NCBI GenBank assembly: GCA_002394385.1
Contig: DGTS01000011.1
Coordinates: 141,884-205,883, forward strand
Source: Prevotella sp. UBA4330
Lineage (GTDB): Bacteria; Bacteroidota; Bacteroidia; Bacteroidales; Bacteroidaceae
Reading direction: 5' to 3'
DNA: 64,000 bases
Made by a program: the position numbers and the translations under genes. The notes beneath the pieces were generated by a model. That model did not search any database. It was not told where the DNA came from and worked only from the letters and a program-made list of their open reading frames with translations. This document shows, one piece after another, positions 32,194-41,261 of this stretch (its first letter is position 1; each line of letters begins with the position of its first letter).

Positions 32194-34359
32194 TTACTTA
32201 AACAGTTTCTGGGCCATCTGATAGAGGCTGCGACGCCATGTGAGGAACTCGTGTGCAGTGCCCTCAGAGATGTAACTCTCGGCATTGTATCCAGCAGCCT
32301 TCAAAGCGTCAACTGCCGACTTCACGCGCTCAGGACCTTCCTTGCTACCACAACTGATGAAGATGTAGTCAACCTTGCGGCCGTTGAGTTCTTCTGGAGT
32401 GTAGATGCCGCCACTCAGTATGCCGTAACTGCCGAACACTTCGGGACGTGCCAGTGTGATGGCGTGTGTCTCCATACCTCCCATAGAAAGACCTGCCATA
32501 GCGCGGTTCTTCTTGTCAGCCTTTGTATTGAAATGACTGTCGATGTAAGGAATGAGTTCGTCAACAAGCACCTTGCCGAAGTCCTCACCAATCTTGTTAC
32601 GGTCGAAGCCCTGTCCGAAGACGATGTCGTTGGTCATACCGTAGGTCATAACGACGATGAACGGCAGTGACTTACCCTCTGCGATGAGGTTGTCCATGAT
32701 GATGCCTGCCTTGCCCTGCACAGGCCACGAGGTCTCGTTCTCGCCCCATCCGTGCTGCAGATAGAGCACTGGGTAGCGTTTCTTGTCCTTGCCATAGCCT
32801 GCAGGAGTGTAAACGTATGCCGGACGCAGTTGGTCGCCGTTCACCTTGCTTGGGAAGAGAATCTTCTGGATATGTCCGTGAGGAACATCGGTGCGCTCAG
32901 CATAGAATGCCTGGTCGTGAGCAGGAACCTCCACTCCACTCATCCAGCGCGAACCGCCATAGTAACTGTTGGTACCTGGGTCAACCACCGTGGCACCGTC
33001 GATAGACAATGTATAGTAGTGGAATCCCTCGTCCTCGGGCACCAGTGTTGTACCCATCCACGAGCCGTCCTCCTGCTTGCGCAAGATGGTGCCGCCCATG
33101 CCGCCGCCGTGACCTGCAGAAGCGATGACATAACGAGCCTGTGGAGCCTCAACACGGAAGCGCACATAACCCTGAGAGTTCACCTGAGGATACTTCTGGC
33201 GTGGCTGGCAAGTAGCAGCGGGCACGAAGTCTTCCTTGATGACAGCATTGTCAACTGCGGGGTCGAAGTCGCGGACAACGCGGTACGAGTTCTTTGGCTT
33301 CAGGTCTTTGTCGAACAGCAATGGATAGTTGTTCGGTCCGAGCCATGAGTCAGCATCGCTGAGGTTCCAGAATGTCACGCAGTCCACCTTGTCAGCATGC
33401 TTGCGGAGCACGCGGAAGAAAGTGGCATACTGTGCTTCCTGCATCAGTTTCTGGTCGTTAGTAATCTTTGCGCCCTCGTTACGGCTGAAGCGCAACTGTC
33501 CGCCCATCTCCTGGTTCACGCGGATGTCGAGTTCGGTAACGTGGATATGGTCAACAATCTCAGAGTACTTCGTGAGTGCAGCATCCATCTCTGCCTCTGA
33601 CGGTCCGTAGATGTTGTAGTGACCCTGCATGCCGATACCGTCGATAGGAACGCCTGCGGCCTTCATCTCCTTAACCATGTTGTATATGCGGTCGCGCTTT
33701 ACAGGATCGCACTCGTTATAGTCGTTGTAGAAGAGGAGTGCGTTGGGGTCTGCCTCGCGTGCATACTCGAACGCCTTGCGTATATACTCGTCGTTGCCGC
33801 AAATCTTGTAGAATGTTGACTCGCGCAATGGCTGGTCGGGACCCATGAATGCCGGACGGCGCGGTCCGTCAGCGATGGCCTCGTTGAACACGTCCCAGCA
33901 GTAGATTACGTCCTTGTAGCGGTTCACCACCGTCGTGATGTGCTCCTTCATACGCTTGAAGAGCACCTCCTTGCTCACCAGGTTGTGTTTCTTGTCGTAG
34001 AACATCCAGTCGCACATCTGCGAGTGCCACATCAGGTTGTGTCCTCTGAGTTTGATGCCGTTCTGGCGGCAGAAGTTTGCGATGCGGTCGGCATTCTCCC
34101 ATGTCCACTTGCCCTCCTCGGGATGAACCGATATTGGCTTCATGTCGTTCTCAGCGGTGATGCTGTTGAACTCTTTCTTAACGAGCGCGATTTGCGCTTC
34201 ATCGGTAATGTTGCGCTGGTTCACGGCAACACCGATCATAAAATAGTCCTTGAAGGCATCCTTCAGATTTCTCGTGTCGTCAACCCTCTGCTGCTGCCAA
34301 GACTGGGCATTGGCCGCCATAGCAACAAGACTTAATGCAATAAAAAGTAATTTTCTCAT
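32194..34359 (-). CDS. xyn10D-fae1A: Bifunctional GH10 endoxylanase - CE1 feruloyl esterase
   Basis: 721 residues in three parts. A signal peptide (to AANA, 18) precedes a GH10 barrel (about 25-365) with acid/base E160 in WDVFNEAIAD and nucleophile E276 in HVTELDIRV. Next is a sandwich domain (about 395-485). Last is an alpha/beta-hydrolase of the CE1 type (about 495-721) with nucleophile S625 in AGLSMGGME and H703 in GTAHEF. This is the architecture of Xyn10D-Fae1A characterised from Prevotella ruminicola 23, which cuts xylan and releases ferulate. The esterase half would remove feruloyl or acetyl groups that block the xylanase. It has its own promoter box and terminator; the second TonB receptor gene lies upstream on the same strand. 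Confidence 0.92.
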   Translation of the reverse strand: MRKLLFIALSLVAMAANAQSWQQQRVDDTRNLKDAFKDYFMIGVAVNQRNITDEAQIALVKKEFNSITAENDMKPISVHPEEGKWTWENADRIANFCRQNGIKLRGHNLMWHSQMCDWMFYDKKHNLVSKEVLFKRMKEHITTVVNRYKDVIYCWDVFNEAIADGPRRPAFMGPDQPLRESTFYKICGNDEYIRKAFEYAREADPNALLFYNDYNECDPVKRDRIYNMVKEMKAAGVPIDGIGMQGHYNIYGPSEAEMDAALTKYSEIVDHIHVTELDIRVNQEMGGQLRFSRNEGAKITNDQKLMQEAQYATFFRVLRKHADKVDCVTFWNLSDADSWLGPNNYPLLFDKDLKPKNSYRVVRDFDPAVDNAVIKEDFVPAATCQPRQKYPQVNSQGYVRFRVEAPQARYVIASAGHGGGMGGTILRKQEDGSWMGTTLVPEDEGFHYYTLSIDGATVVDPGTNSYYGGSRWMSGVEVPAHDQAFYAERTDVPHGHIQKILFPSKVNGDQLRPAYVYTPAGYGKDKKRYPVLYLQHGWGENETSWPVQGKAGIIMDNLIAEGKSLPFIVVMTYGMTNDIVFGQGFDRNKIGEDFGKVLVDELIPYIDSHFNTKADKKNRAMAGLSMGGMETHAITLARPEVFGSYGILSGGIYTPEELNGRKVDYIFISCGSKEGPERVKSAVDALKAAGYNAESYISEGTAHEFLTWRRSLYQMAQKLFK

Positions 34360-34399
34360 GATTTAATTATGTGATAGATTAATAAATTTCAAGTGTTTG

Positions 34400-34407
34400 C
34401 AAAGATA
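34400..34407 (-). promoter_or_regulatory. -7 box of xyn10D-fae1A promoter
   Basis: TATCTTTG followed by CAAACACTTG on the minus strand, 41 nt before the ATG. The upstream element is not recognisable. Confidence 0.55.
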
Positions 34408-34497
34408 ATAATAATTTACTGACGCTCTGCTCGCTGATGTAACATTTTCTTTCCCTCGCGTATCTTATAGCAAATGCGAAACAAATAGTATTGATTT

Positions 34498-34670
34498 TAG
34501 ACATAAAGACATACTATTGACGAAAAGACTTATTTTAGACAGAAAGACATAAGGTTTAGACATAAAGACATATTTTGGACATAAAGACAGAAAAATAAGG
34601 ACATAAAGACATAAAGACATATTTTGGACATAAAGACAGAAAAATAAGGACATAAAGACATAAAGATATT
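34498..34670. repeat. GACATAAA octamer array with 49-nt tandem duplication
   Basis: Many copies of GACATAAA and variants (GACATATT, GACAGAAA). The block 34560-34608 is repeated directly at 34609-34657. Inverted copies, TTTATGTC, stand at 34718-34758 on the other side of the terminator and reach the stop codon of the TonB receptor gene, so a long imperfect hairpin can form. Confidence 0.85.
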
Positions 34671-34682
34671 TTTATTAAAAGA

Positions 34683-34708
34683 CAAAAAGGGAAGGCAGCA
34701 GCCTTCCC
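34683..34708 (-). terminator. Terminator of the second TonB receptor gene
   Basis: Minus strand GGGAAGGC-TGCT-GCCTTCCC followed by TTTTTG. Perfect 8-bp stem with tetraloop. Confidence 0.9.
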
Positions 34709-34755
34709 AAATATGTTTTTATGTCTTTATGTCTAAAACCTTTATGTCTTTATGT

Positions 34756-37161
34756 CTAAAAATGGAACTTGAGATCCACTCCCATCTGCACTGGATTGCC
34801 TCGCTGCGCGAAGTACTGTCCTGTAGAAGTGTTGAGCGAGGCAAAGGTGTTATAGCGGGTGTCAGTGAGGTTGCGTCCCCACACACTGAGTTTCATAAAG
34901 CCGAAGTCGGCATCGGCATGAGCGCCCAGCACGCAATAGAGTTTCTGGCAGTATGTGTTTGCCTCGTCCCAGAAGGTCTTGCCCTGCATGTATGTGTTTG
35001 CGCCGATGGTTATGGCACGCAGACCGCTGTTGGAAATCGGGAAGGTGTAGTCGGCGAAGCAACTGAGTGTGTGGTCTGGAACGAAGGGCACTCGCTTGTC
35101 CTTGTAACTGATGGTCACCTCCTTGCCGTCGATAACCTCTACATCGTCATACTCTTTGAATGCCGCATGGGTGTATCCATAGGCTGCTGTCCACGACAGA
35201 CGGTTGTCGAAAGCCTTGCCGCGAAGTGTCAGTTCGGCACCACAACTATAACTCTTGCCGGCATTCACCATCATACGTCCGAAACCGTAGTTGCCTGCCA
35301 TCACCGACAGTTGCTGGTCGCGCACCTGCATGTAGAATGCCGAGAGATCCATCTGCACACTGTTGCCGAAGAGGTTTAGGTGTGCGCCTGCCTCGTAGTT
35401 CCAACTCACCTCGGGCTTGAATGCAATGGTGTTGTTCACGTTGTCGTAGTCCTCAGCGGTGTGCGGAATGTCGTAACTTGAGCGGTTTGCCTTACTGCTG
35501 TTAGCGTTGAGTTCTGCCTGCAGGATGTCCGAGAACATCTGTATGTTGAATCCTCCAGCACGGTATCCCTTGCTCACGGTGGCATAGATGTTGCTGCCAG
35601 CCTCGTCGATGCGGTAACTGAGTCCCACCTTCGGCAGCAGTTGGTTGAAGTCGCTATGGTCGCGGCCGTCGAACACCGACGACAGTATGTTGGTGGCCTG
35701 CTGTCCCATCACGTTGGCTGTCATCGCCATCATTGCCGATGTGTCGTAATGAATCTTTGCGTGGGTGTAGTCATAGCGCAGTCCCAGCGTCAGCGTCAGC
35801 CTTCCGAGGGTGATGTTGCTCTCATGGAAGAATCCGAGGTTGAACTGCGGTGTGTGGAAGAGTCCAGGCACTGTCATGTCGGCAGTCATCGAAACGCCGC
35901 CAGCCTTCTCTATCGCTGCCGCTGCAGCCGCCTGTGCTGCAGCCTCGGGCATACCCTGCTGCTGCATGCGCGCTGCCATTGACGCGAGCATTGCGTTGTA
36001 CATCTGTGTCTCTATGGCCTTTGCTATGCGTGCTGTGAAGTCGCCGTCGAAATATACCGGTGCCCACGTTTTCAGCCACAGGTAAGAGCCGAAGGCACCT
36101 GTTGTCCACTGCCACGCTCCTGGTTTGTTGCTTTTCAGCACCAGTTCCTGGCTCAGCGCGTTCTGCAGTTGTCGCTGCTCCATGTGCATCAGGTCGGCGG
36201 GCAGGTAGTCGATGTCCATCAGCATATAGTCCTTCAGATGCTGATACGAAGTGGTAGAGAAGAAGTCGAAGCAGTTGCCGCGGAACTTCAGGTTGAGCGC
36301 GCTGTTGAGCATGTTGCGGCGGTAGTTGCTCTGTCGGTTTGTCGTGGGGTCAGCCGTCTCGCCTGTGGCAATGTCCATGATGCCATAGGGGAATCCGTTC
36401 TGTCGCACATACTGATAGTCGGCGATGAGGTCGGCATCCCATCTCTTGTGGTCGGTGTATGCCAGCCGTATCTTGCCACCACCCTCGTTGAATTTGTCGG
36501 CACGCTGGCCAGTGGTCTGGTTGCGGAAGAATCCGTTCTGTCCGCTGTAGAATCCCGCCAGTGCTATGGCAAAACGATTGCCCAGACGTGAGTAGTGCTC
36601 CACCTGAGCGTTGCGATACCAGCGTGTGCCCCACCCTAACGACACGTCGGTGCCCTGATAGCGGAAGGGATTCTTCGAGTACATGCGCACCATGCCGCCC
36701 TCGGTATTCATTCCGTAGAGTGTTCCCTGCGGTCCGCGCAGCACGTCGATGCGGTCGATGGAGTAAATATGGAAGTTGAACTGGTTCTTCGTTGCCAGCG
36801 GCATGCCGTCAACATAGATACCCACTGACGGACTGTTCACGCGCGAGCCGATGCCGCGCACGTATATAGAAGATGTGTAACGCGAGCCATAGTTTGGCAT
36901 TGCAAACGACGGAACGTATGCAGCCAGTTCGCGAAGGTCGCGTGCTCCCACCGAAGCAATCTCTTCAGACGAGAACATTGAAGAACTCACGGGCTGCACG
37001 CGCAGACGGAACTGCTCCTTAGGCTGTGCCACCACAACCACCTCGTCGAGGTCATACACACGAGAACTGTCCGCCAGATTTACATCTGCTGGAGTGTCCT
37101 TGACATCTGCCGATGCAGAAATTGCAGCCATAAGCGCTGCAGTAAGAATTGATTTTCTCAT
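34756..37161 (-). CDS. TonB-dependent outer-membrane receptor
   Basis: 801 residues from MRKSILTAALMAAISASA (signal peptide). There is a TonB-box-like YDLDEVVVVAQP, then a plug with VRGIGSRVNSPSVGIYVDG and IDVLRGPQGTLYGMNTEGGM, and a large barrel ending in VDLKFHF (terminal F). It has no carboxypeptidase-like N-domain and no SusD neighbour. A longer reading frame with 18 more codons was rejected because conserved features and the signal peptide start at 37161, 32 nt after the promoter box. The polyalanine loop AAAQAAAAAAIEKA is unusual. Ligand unknown; position behind a xylanase gene is only a weak hint at a glycan. Confidence 0.9.
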   Translation of the reverse strand: MRKSILTAALMAAISASADVKDTPADVNLADSSRVYDLDEVVVVAQPKEQFRLRVQPVSSSMFSSEEIASVGARDLRELAAYVPSFAMPNYGSRYTSSIYVRGIGSRVNSPSVGIYVDGMPLATKNQFNFHIYSIDRIDVLRGPQGTLYGMNTEGGMVRMYSKNPFRYQGTDVSLGWGTRWYRNAQVEHYSRLGNRFAIALAGFYSGQNGFFRNQTTGQRADKFNEGGGKIRLAYTDHKRWDADLIADYQYVRQNGFPYGIMDIATGETADPTTNRQSNYRRNMLNSALNLKFRGNCFDFFSTTSYQHLKDYMLMDIDYLPADLMHMEQRQLQNALSQELVLKSNKPGAWQWTTGAFGSYLWLKTWAPVYFDGDFTARIAKAIETQMYNAMLASMAARMQQQGMPEAAAQAAAAAAIEKAGGVSMTADMTVPGLFHTPQFNLGFFHESNITLGRLTLTLGLRYDYTHAKIHYDTSAMMAMTANVMGQQATNILSSVFDGRDHSDFNQLLPKVGLSYRIDEAGSNIYATVSKGYRAGGFNIQMFSDILQAELNANSSKANRSSYDIPHTAEDYDNVNNTIAFKPEVSWNYEAGAHLNLFGNSVQMDLSAFYMQVRDQQLSVMAGNYGFGRMMVNAGKSYSCGAELTLRGKAFDNRLSWTAAYGYTHAAFKEYDDVEVIDGKEVTISYKDKRVPFVPDHTLSCFADYTFPISNSGLRAITIGANTYMQGKTFWDEANTYCQKLYCVLGAHADADFGFMKLSVWGRNLTDTRYNTFASLNTSTGQYFAQRGNPVQMGVDLKFHF

Positions 37162-37192
37162 TATCCTATTACATATTCGATTTCTCGGGGTG

Positions 37193-37200
37193 CAAAGGTA
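37193..37200 (-). promoter_or_regulatory. -7 box of the second TonB receptor gene
   Basis: TACCTTTG followed by CACCCCG; an ATTG-like element lies 20 nt upstream (37221-37224). Confidence 0.65.
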
Positions 37201-37290
37201 ATAATAATAACACACATCTGCAATCCATATTTATATGGATTTTCAAAACAAGACCGCACATATCACTGTCGGTTATGGGCGATAACGGCG

Positions 37291-37352
37291 AGTAATATAG
37301 CCTATTTTGATGAGTAATATAGCCTATTTTGGTCAGTAAAATAGCCTATTTT
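37291..37352. repeat. 22-nt tandem array, unrelated sequence
   Basis: Two units of 22 nt (37291-37312, 37313-37334) and a partial third (37335-37352), each AGTAATATAGCCTATTTT or AGTAAAATAGCCTATTTT plus GATG or GGTC. The same 22-nt step as the arrays at 15.4 and 25.4 kb, but a different sequence. Confidence 0.85.
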
Positions 37353-37387
37353 ACTTTTCTATCTATATACAAACGAATATGGAAAGA

Positions 37388-38395
37388 CTACTCATTGATG
37401 GCGCCACAGGCAGGGCAACGGCCCTTCTGGTGCATAGGCTGACCACAGTGGCCGCAGACATACTGGGCACGGGCATGGCGTATGTAACGCCACAGGGCAA
37501 AGACGATGTAGGCAGCAAGCAGAACGTAGCCTACATACCACAGTGTGGTGACACTGAAAATGATGTAGTCGGCGGCGCACACGGCAGCGAGTCCGCTGAG
37601 ATAGAGCAAGGCCTCACCGAACGGCAGGCGGTGGCGAGCCACATCGATGCTTGCCAGTCCAACGATGAGCATCGCCCACACCGAGACGAGGAAGACGGCA
37701 AGCACTGGCTCAACGACAAAGGGGTTGAGCGTGGGATGGAAGTAGAACTCGCGCCACGTGTCGGGGGCAAAGTTCTGGATGCTGGCGTAGAACGATGCAG
37801 AGGTAGCCACGATGAGCGTCAGCAGCGTGGGATAGAACGACGCGATGTCGTTGAAATGCACTATCTTGGCATTGCGGCGCAGCGAGGTGCGCACGACATA
37901 GGCGGCAGCGATGAGAATGATAATGACTACGAAAATGACGTAGTGGGTATCGCTGAAGAAAGAAATAAACTGCGAGATGGGGTCGTCGGGCACCACGGCA
38001 GGCAGCAACTGCGACTCGTGAGTCCAGCCGAATGTGAATTGGTCGTGAGCCACCTGTACCCAGATGCTGTCCACAGGGTCGGTAGGAACGACATGGATAT
38101 CGGCCACCACGATATGGTCGCCACGTGTGAGCAGTAGCGAGTCGGTGGTCATGCCCACCAGAGCCTCCTCGGGCAACTGCTTCAGCAGATACAGAGTTTT
38201 GGCACGCACAACGAAATTGTAGTTCTCCGAATAGTGGTGCTCGCGGTCGAAGCGCAGGCTGTCGAGTTGTTTCGCCGTTAACGTAGTGTCTGTGATGGGC
38301 GCGCGTCTGAGACTTATGCCCCTTCCGCAAGAGCACAATGTAAGCAATGCCGCCAACACTACGGCGAAGGATATGTATCTGATGTTATTCCGCAT
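37388..38395 (-). CDS. Membrane lipoprotein with C-terminal zinc ribbon
   Basis: 335 residues: lipoprotein-like signal (LTLCSC, C23), an extracytoplasmic segment with WTHESQLLPAV, several membrane helices between about 145 and 305 (VIFVVIIILIAAAYVV, LLTLIVATSASFYAS, VFLVSVWAMLIVGLA, YVGYVLLAAYIVFALW), and a short zinc ribbon at the end (CGHC...CPAC). The mix of a lipobox and a cytoplasmic zinc ribbon is odd; the N-terminal cysteine may instead lie in an uncleaved signal anchor. Function unknown. It overlaps the end of rlhA by 11 nt, so the two are probably translated together. Confidence 0.75.
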   Translation of the reverse strand: MRNNIRYISFAVVLAALLTLCSCGRGISLRRAPITDTTLTAKQLDSLRFDREHHYSENYNFVVRAKTLYLLKQLPEEALVGMTTDSLLLTRGDHIVVADIHVVPTDPVDSIWVQVAHDQFTFGWTHESQLLPAVVPDDPISQFISFFSDTHYVIFVVIIILIAAAYVVRTSLRRNAKIVHFNDIASFYPTLLTLIVATSASFYASIQNFAPDTWREFYFHPTLNPFVVEPVLAVFLVSVWAMLIVGLASIDVARHRLPFGEALLYLSGLAAVCAADYIIFSVTTLWYVGYVLLAAYIVFALWRYIRHARAQYVCGHCGQPMHQKGRCPACGAINE

Positions 38396-40235
38396 AGACG
38401 TTCATCTGACAATTTTTACAATCGAACTGCAACGGGAAACGGCGCCCGTCGGGGAGCACAAGCCGTAGAGGCTCTTTCCACATGGGGCGCTTGCCACCGT
38501 TCTTCACACAGTAGCCATAACTATAGCGCAGGCAGAGGCGGCATTGCATTATCAACGCATTCCGTGCAGGACGCCTCAACTCGAAAGCCTCGCCGGTATT
38601 CTCTGCACCGCACTTCTCATAGAATTCTCGCGCCAAACGATTGCTGATGTTATAAAGATAAGGCAGCGGTGCCACGGGAGGAGCCGTCAGCGGCCGTGCC
38701 TCTACATCGGTATTGGTCGTCTCATGGCTGTGCATGGCAGCCGCTATTTCCTCCTCAAGACGTTCGCATGCGTCGCGGCGCAGAGCGGCTATCACGCTCG
38801 ACGGAATGAAGCGGCTGAACGACGATGGCTCAAACTCGATGCTATCTGCAACAAACGGAGTGTCGCCCAGACGTGACAGCAGGCGCTTGTAATTATCTCG
38901 TTGCGGTGTCTGTGCCTCCTGTTTCTCCGCATCAACAAAAGACATTGCGACGATAGGGCTATCCCATTCACTACCAACGACTTGCGTCATAAGACTAAAG
39001 CCTCGGTCAGTCTCTCCAAGCACCAACGACACAGGTATCTTTCGCTCGGCTGTATGCTTCTGCAGTTCGCGTTCAAAGAGTTGGTCGTTATTGCGATATA
39101 GCGACATGCCCACTCTCAGCGAGCGCGGTGTCTTGGCTGGAATAAGGAGATTGTTCTCCACCCTATTCACACGGAAGCCTTCCAGTTCACGTTCGCCGTT
39201 GACATAACATAGTCCGTCACCATTTGCGAACACTGACGTACCAGCCACCCTTATACCCCTGCGGCTTATTTCCTTCACCTTGCCCACAAACTCACCTATT
39301 GCCTTTGGCGTGTCGGGTGAGGCAATGTCTGGGGTTCTGCCATTGAGGAAATAGTCGGTAAAGCCTCGGTTGAAGGTCTTCTTCAGATTAGGCGTGAAAG
39401 TGTAAGTTGCACTGCCCATCGATGCACGGGCAAGTCTGCCGCCGCTCTTCTCAATAATCTGGTTAAGCCGTGTGCTGTATGCCGCGACCACGTTCTTGAC
39501 GTAGGTGACATCCTTCAGACGACCTTCAATCTTGAACGAGGTGACACCGGCATCTACCAACTGCTCCAGACGGTCAATGCGGCACATGTCTTTCAGCGAG
39601 AGCAGATAGCGGTTGCGGTCTATCGTGTTGCCGTCGGCATCCTCAAGGTTGAATTTCAGGCGACAGAACTGGGCGCACTCTCCACGGTTGGCACTGCGCC
39701 CGAAACAATACTGCGAGGCGTAGCACTGTCCGCTGTAACTGACGCACAGGGCGCCATGCACAAACACCTCAAGTTCTACATCAGGCACAGCCTTGTGAAT
39801 GGCTTTTATCTCCGCCATCGACAACTCTCGGGCAAGTACCACACGGCTGAAGCCGAGCGACCTGAGCCAGCGCACCTTCTCCACAGTGCGGTTGTCAGTC
39901 TGGGTGCTGGCATGCAACGGCAATGGTGAACACGGCACAAGCGACATGTCCTGCACAAGCACTGCATCGACACCTGCCTGTTTCAGTTCGTCAAGCAAGC
40001 GTCGAGTGTCTTCCAGTTCGTTGTCATAGATGATGGTGTTCACCGTGACATAAACCTTCGCCGCATATCGGTGTGCGTAACGGCACAGTTGCTCTATGTC
40101 TTCGACAGAATTGCCCGCAGCAGCCCTTGCACCGAAGCGTTGCGCTCCGATGTAAACAGCATCGGCACCATGCGCGATGGCAGCGATGCCGCATTTTAAG
40201 TCTTTTGCTGGTGCAAGCAGTTCTATCTTTCGCAT
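38385..40235 (-). CDS. rlhA: Peptidase U32 family protein, probable 23S rRNA hydroxylase RlhA
   Basis: 616 residues with a U32 barrel: start MRKIELLAPAKDLKCGIAAI and the cysteine-rich signature HGALCVSYSGQCYASQYCFG...GECAQFCR. A DUF3656-type C-terminal half ends with CRLCLRYSYGYC and CKNCQ. Long U32 proteins with this layout in E. coli (RlhA) are needed for 5-hydroxycytidine in 23S rRNA; others of the family (TrhP) act on tRNA. The cysteines suggest a metal or Fe-S centre. RlhA is preferred over TrhP because of the DUF3656 part. It lies downstream of metA across a heptamer hairpin. Confidence 0.8.
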   Translation of the reverse strand: MRKIELLAPAKDLKCGIAAIAHGADAVYIGAQRFGARAAAGNSVEDIEQLCRYAHRYAAKVYVTVNTIIYDNELEDTRRLLDELKQAGVDAVLVQDMSLVPCSPLPLHASTQTDNRTVEKVRWLRSLGFSRVVLARELSMAEIKAIHKAVPDVELEVFVHGALCVSYSGQCYASQYCFGRSANRGECAQFCRLKFNLEDADGNTIDRNRYLLSLKDMCRIDRLEQLVDAGVTSFKIEGRLKDVTYVKNVVAAYSTRLNQIIEKSGGRLARASMGSATYTFTPNLKKTFNRGFTDYFLNGRTPDIASPDTPKAIGEFVGKVKEISRRGIRVAGTSVFANGDGLCYVNGERELEGFRVNRVENNLLIPAKTPRSLRVGMSLYRNNDQLFERELQKHTAERKIPVSLVLGETDRGFSLMTQVVGSEWDSPIVAMSFVDAEKQEAQTPQRDNYKRLLSRLGDTPFVADSIEFEPSSFSRFIPSSVIAALRRDACERLEEEIAAAMHSHETTNTDVEARPLTAPPVAPLPYLYNISNRLAREFYEKCGAENTGEAFELRRPARNALIMQCRLCLRYSYGYCVKNGGKRPMWKEPLRLVLPDGRRFPLQFDCKNCQMNVYAE

Positions 40236-40243
40236 TTTTTATT

Positions 40244-40320
40244 GTCGAGCGTTGAGTGTTGAGCGTTGAGCGAGGTTAGTCTTTGTTGTCACTCAACATT
40301 CAACTGTTTTCGCTCAACAC
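40244..40320. repeat. Heptamer array and hairpin between metA and rlhA
   Basis: GTCGAGC, GTTGAGT, GTTGAGC, GTTGAGC in 7-nt register (40244-40271), facing CTCAACATTCAAC and CGCTCAACAC. GTGTTGAGCG (40256-40265) pairs exactly with CGCTCAACAC (40311-40320). It fills nearly the whole gap and follows the metA stop. Confidence 0.85.
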
Positions 40321-40323
40321 TAA

Positions 40324-41241
40324 TCATCCTATCAGGTTAATATCATACGGCGTCTCCTGGTAAACGTAATAGTTAATCCAGTTGGCGTAGAAGAGATTGG
40401 CATGAGCCCGCCATCTCACGAGAGGGTCGTTGTCGGGATTGTCGTCGCGATAGTAGTTCTTTGGCAGTTCCACGTCGTCGCGCTTTCCAATGTCGCGGCG
40501 ATACTCCATGTCGAGAGTGCGGGGAGCATACTCCAGATGCCCTGTGACATAGAACTCTCGTCCGCCACGCGCCACCACGACACTCACGCCGCTCTCCTCG
40601 CCTTCCGCGATAATCGAGAGGTAAGGGTTCTGCTCTATGTCCTCGCGGTGAATCTCGGTGTGACGGCTGTGCGGCATGTAGAACATGTCGTCAAAGCCAC
40701 GGAATATTGGCATTTGCGGCACCAGCGGACGTTGCTCGAAGATACCGAACATCTTTTTCTCTAACGGATATTTTGGGATGCCATAATGGAAATAAAGCCC
40801 TGCCTGTGCCGCCCAGCAGATGAAGAGCGTTGACTGCACGTGGGTTTTCGCCCATGTGAAAATCTCCTTCATCTCGTCCCAGTAGGTTACGTCCTCGAAA
40901 TCGTAGGTTTCGACAGGCGCGCCAGTGATAATCATTCCGTCGAACTTCCGCTTCTTCAGCACCTCGAAGTCTTTGTAGAACATCATCATGTGCTCCACAG
41001 GAGTGTTCTTAGGGGTGTGACTCTTTAGTTTCATGAACGTGATGTCCAACTGAAGCGGAGTGTTGGAGAGCAGGCGAATGAGGTCGGTCTCCGTTGTTAT
41101 CTTCAGCGGCATGAGGTTGAGTATCACTATGCTCAGCGGACGGATATCCTGGTTATGGGCGCGCGAGTCGTCCATAACAAAGATATTCTCTTTCTTCAAG
41201 AGGTCAATCGCTGGCAGTCTGTCAGGTATTCTTAATGGCAT
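40324..41241 (-). CDS. metA: Homoserine O-acyltransferase, predicted acetyl-CoA type
   Basis: 305 residues, full length for MetA. The catalytic set is present: C142 in FICWAAQAGL, H235 and E237 in YVTGHLEYAP. It makes O-acylhomoserine for methionine synthesis in the cytoplasm. Residue 111 is glutamate (GAPVETYDFEDV). In studied MetA enzymes E111 goes with acetyl-CoA and G111 (E. coli) with succinyl-CoA, so I predict O-acetylhomoserine as product despite the metA name. No other methionine genes lie nearby. Both flanks carry heptamer arrays; no SAM riboswitch was seen. Confidence 0.93.
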   Translation of the reverse strand: MPLRIPDRLPAIDLLKKENIFVMDDSRAHNQDIRPLSIVILNLMPLKITTETDLIRLLSNTPLQLDITFMKLKSHTPKNTPVEHMMMFYKDFEVLKKRKFDGMIITGAPVETYDFEDVTYWDEMKEIFTWAKTHVQSTLFICWAAQAGLYFHYGIPKYPLEKKMFGIFEQRPLVPQMPIFRGFDDMFYMPHSRHTEIHREDIEQNPYLSIIAEGEESGVSVVVARGGREFYVTGHLEYAPRTLDMEYRRDIGKRDDVELPKNYYRDDNPDNDPLVRWRAHANLFYANWINYYVYQETPYDINLIG

Positions 41242-41261
41242 CTTTGGGGTTTAGAGTATAA

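Larger units (their letters stand above)
34360..34755. other. Gap with promoter box, octamer repeats and a terminator
   Basis: 396 nt without a gene: the xyn10D-fae1A promoter box, GACATAAA repeats with a 49-nt duplication, and the terminator of the TonB receptor gene. The only open frame, 34465-34653 minus, merely translates the repeats. Confidence 0.7.

Noticed and set aside
34465..34653. 62-codon open frame rich in S, L, C and Y
   Set aside because: It is the translation of the octamer array and has no other support.
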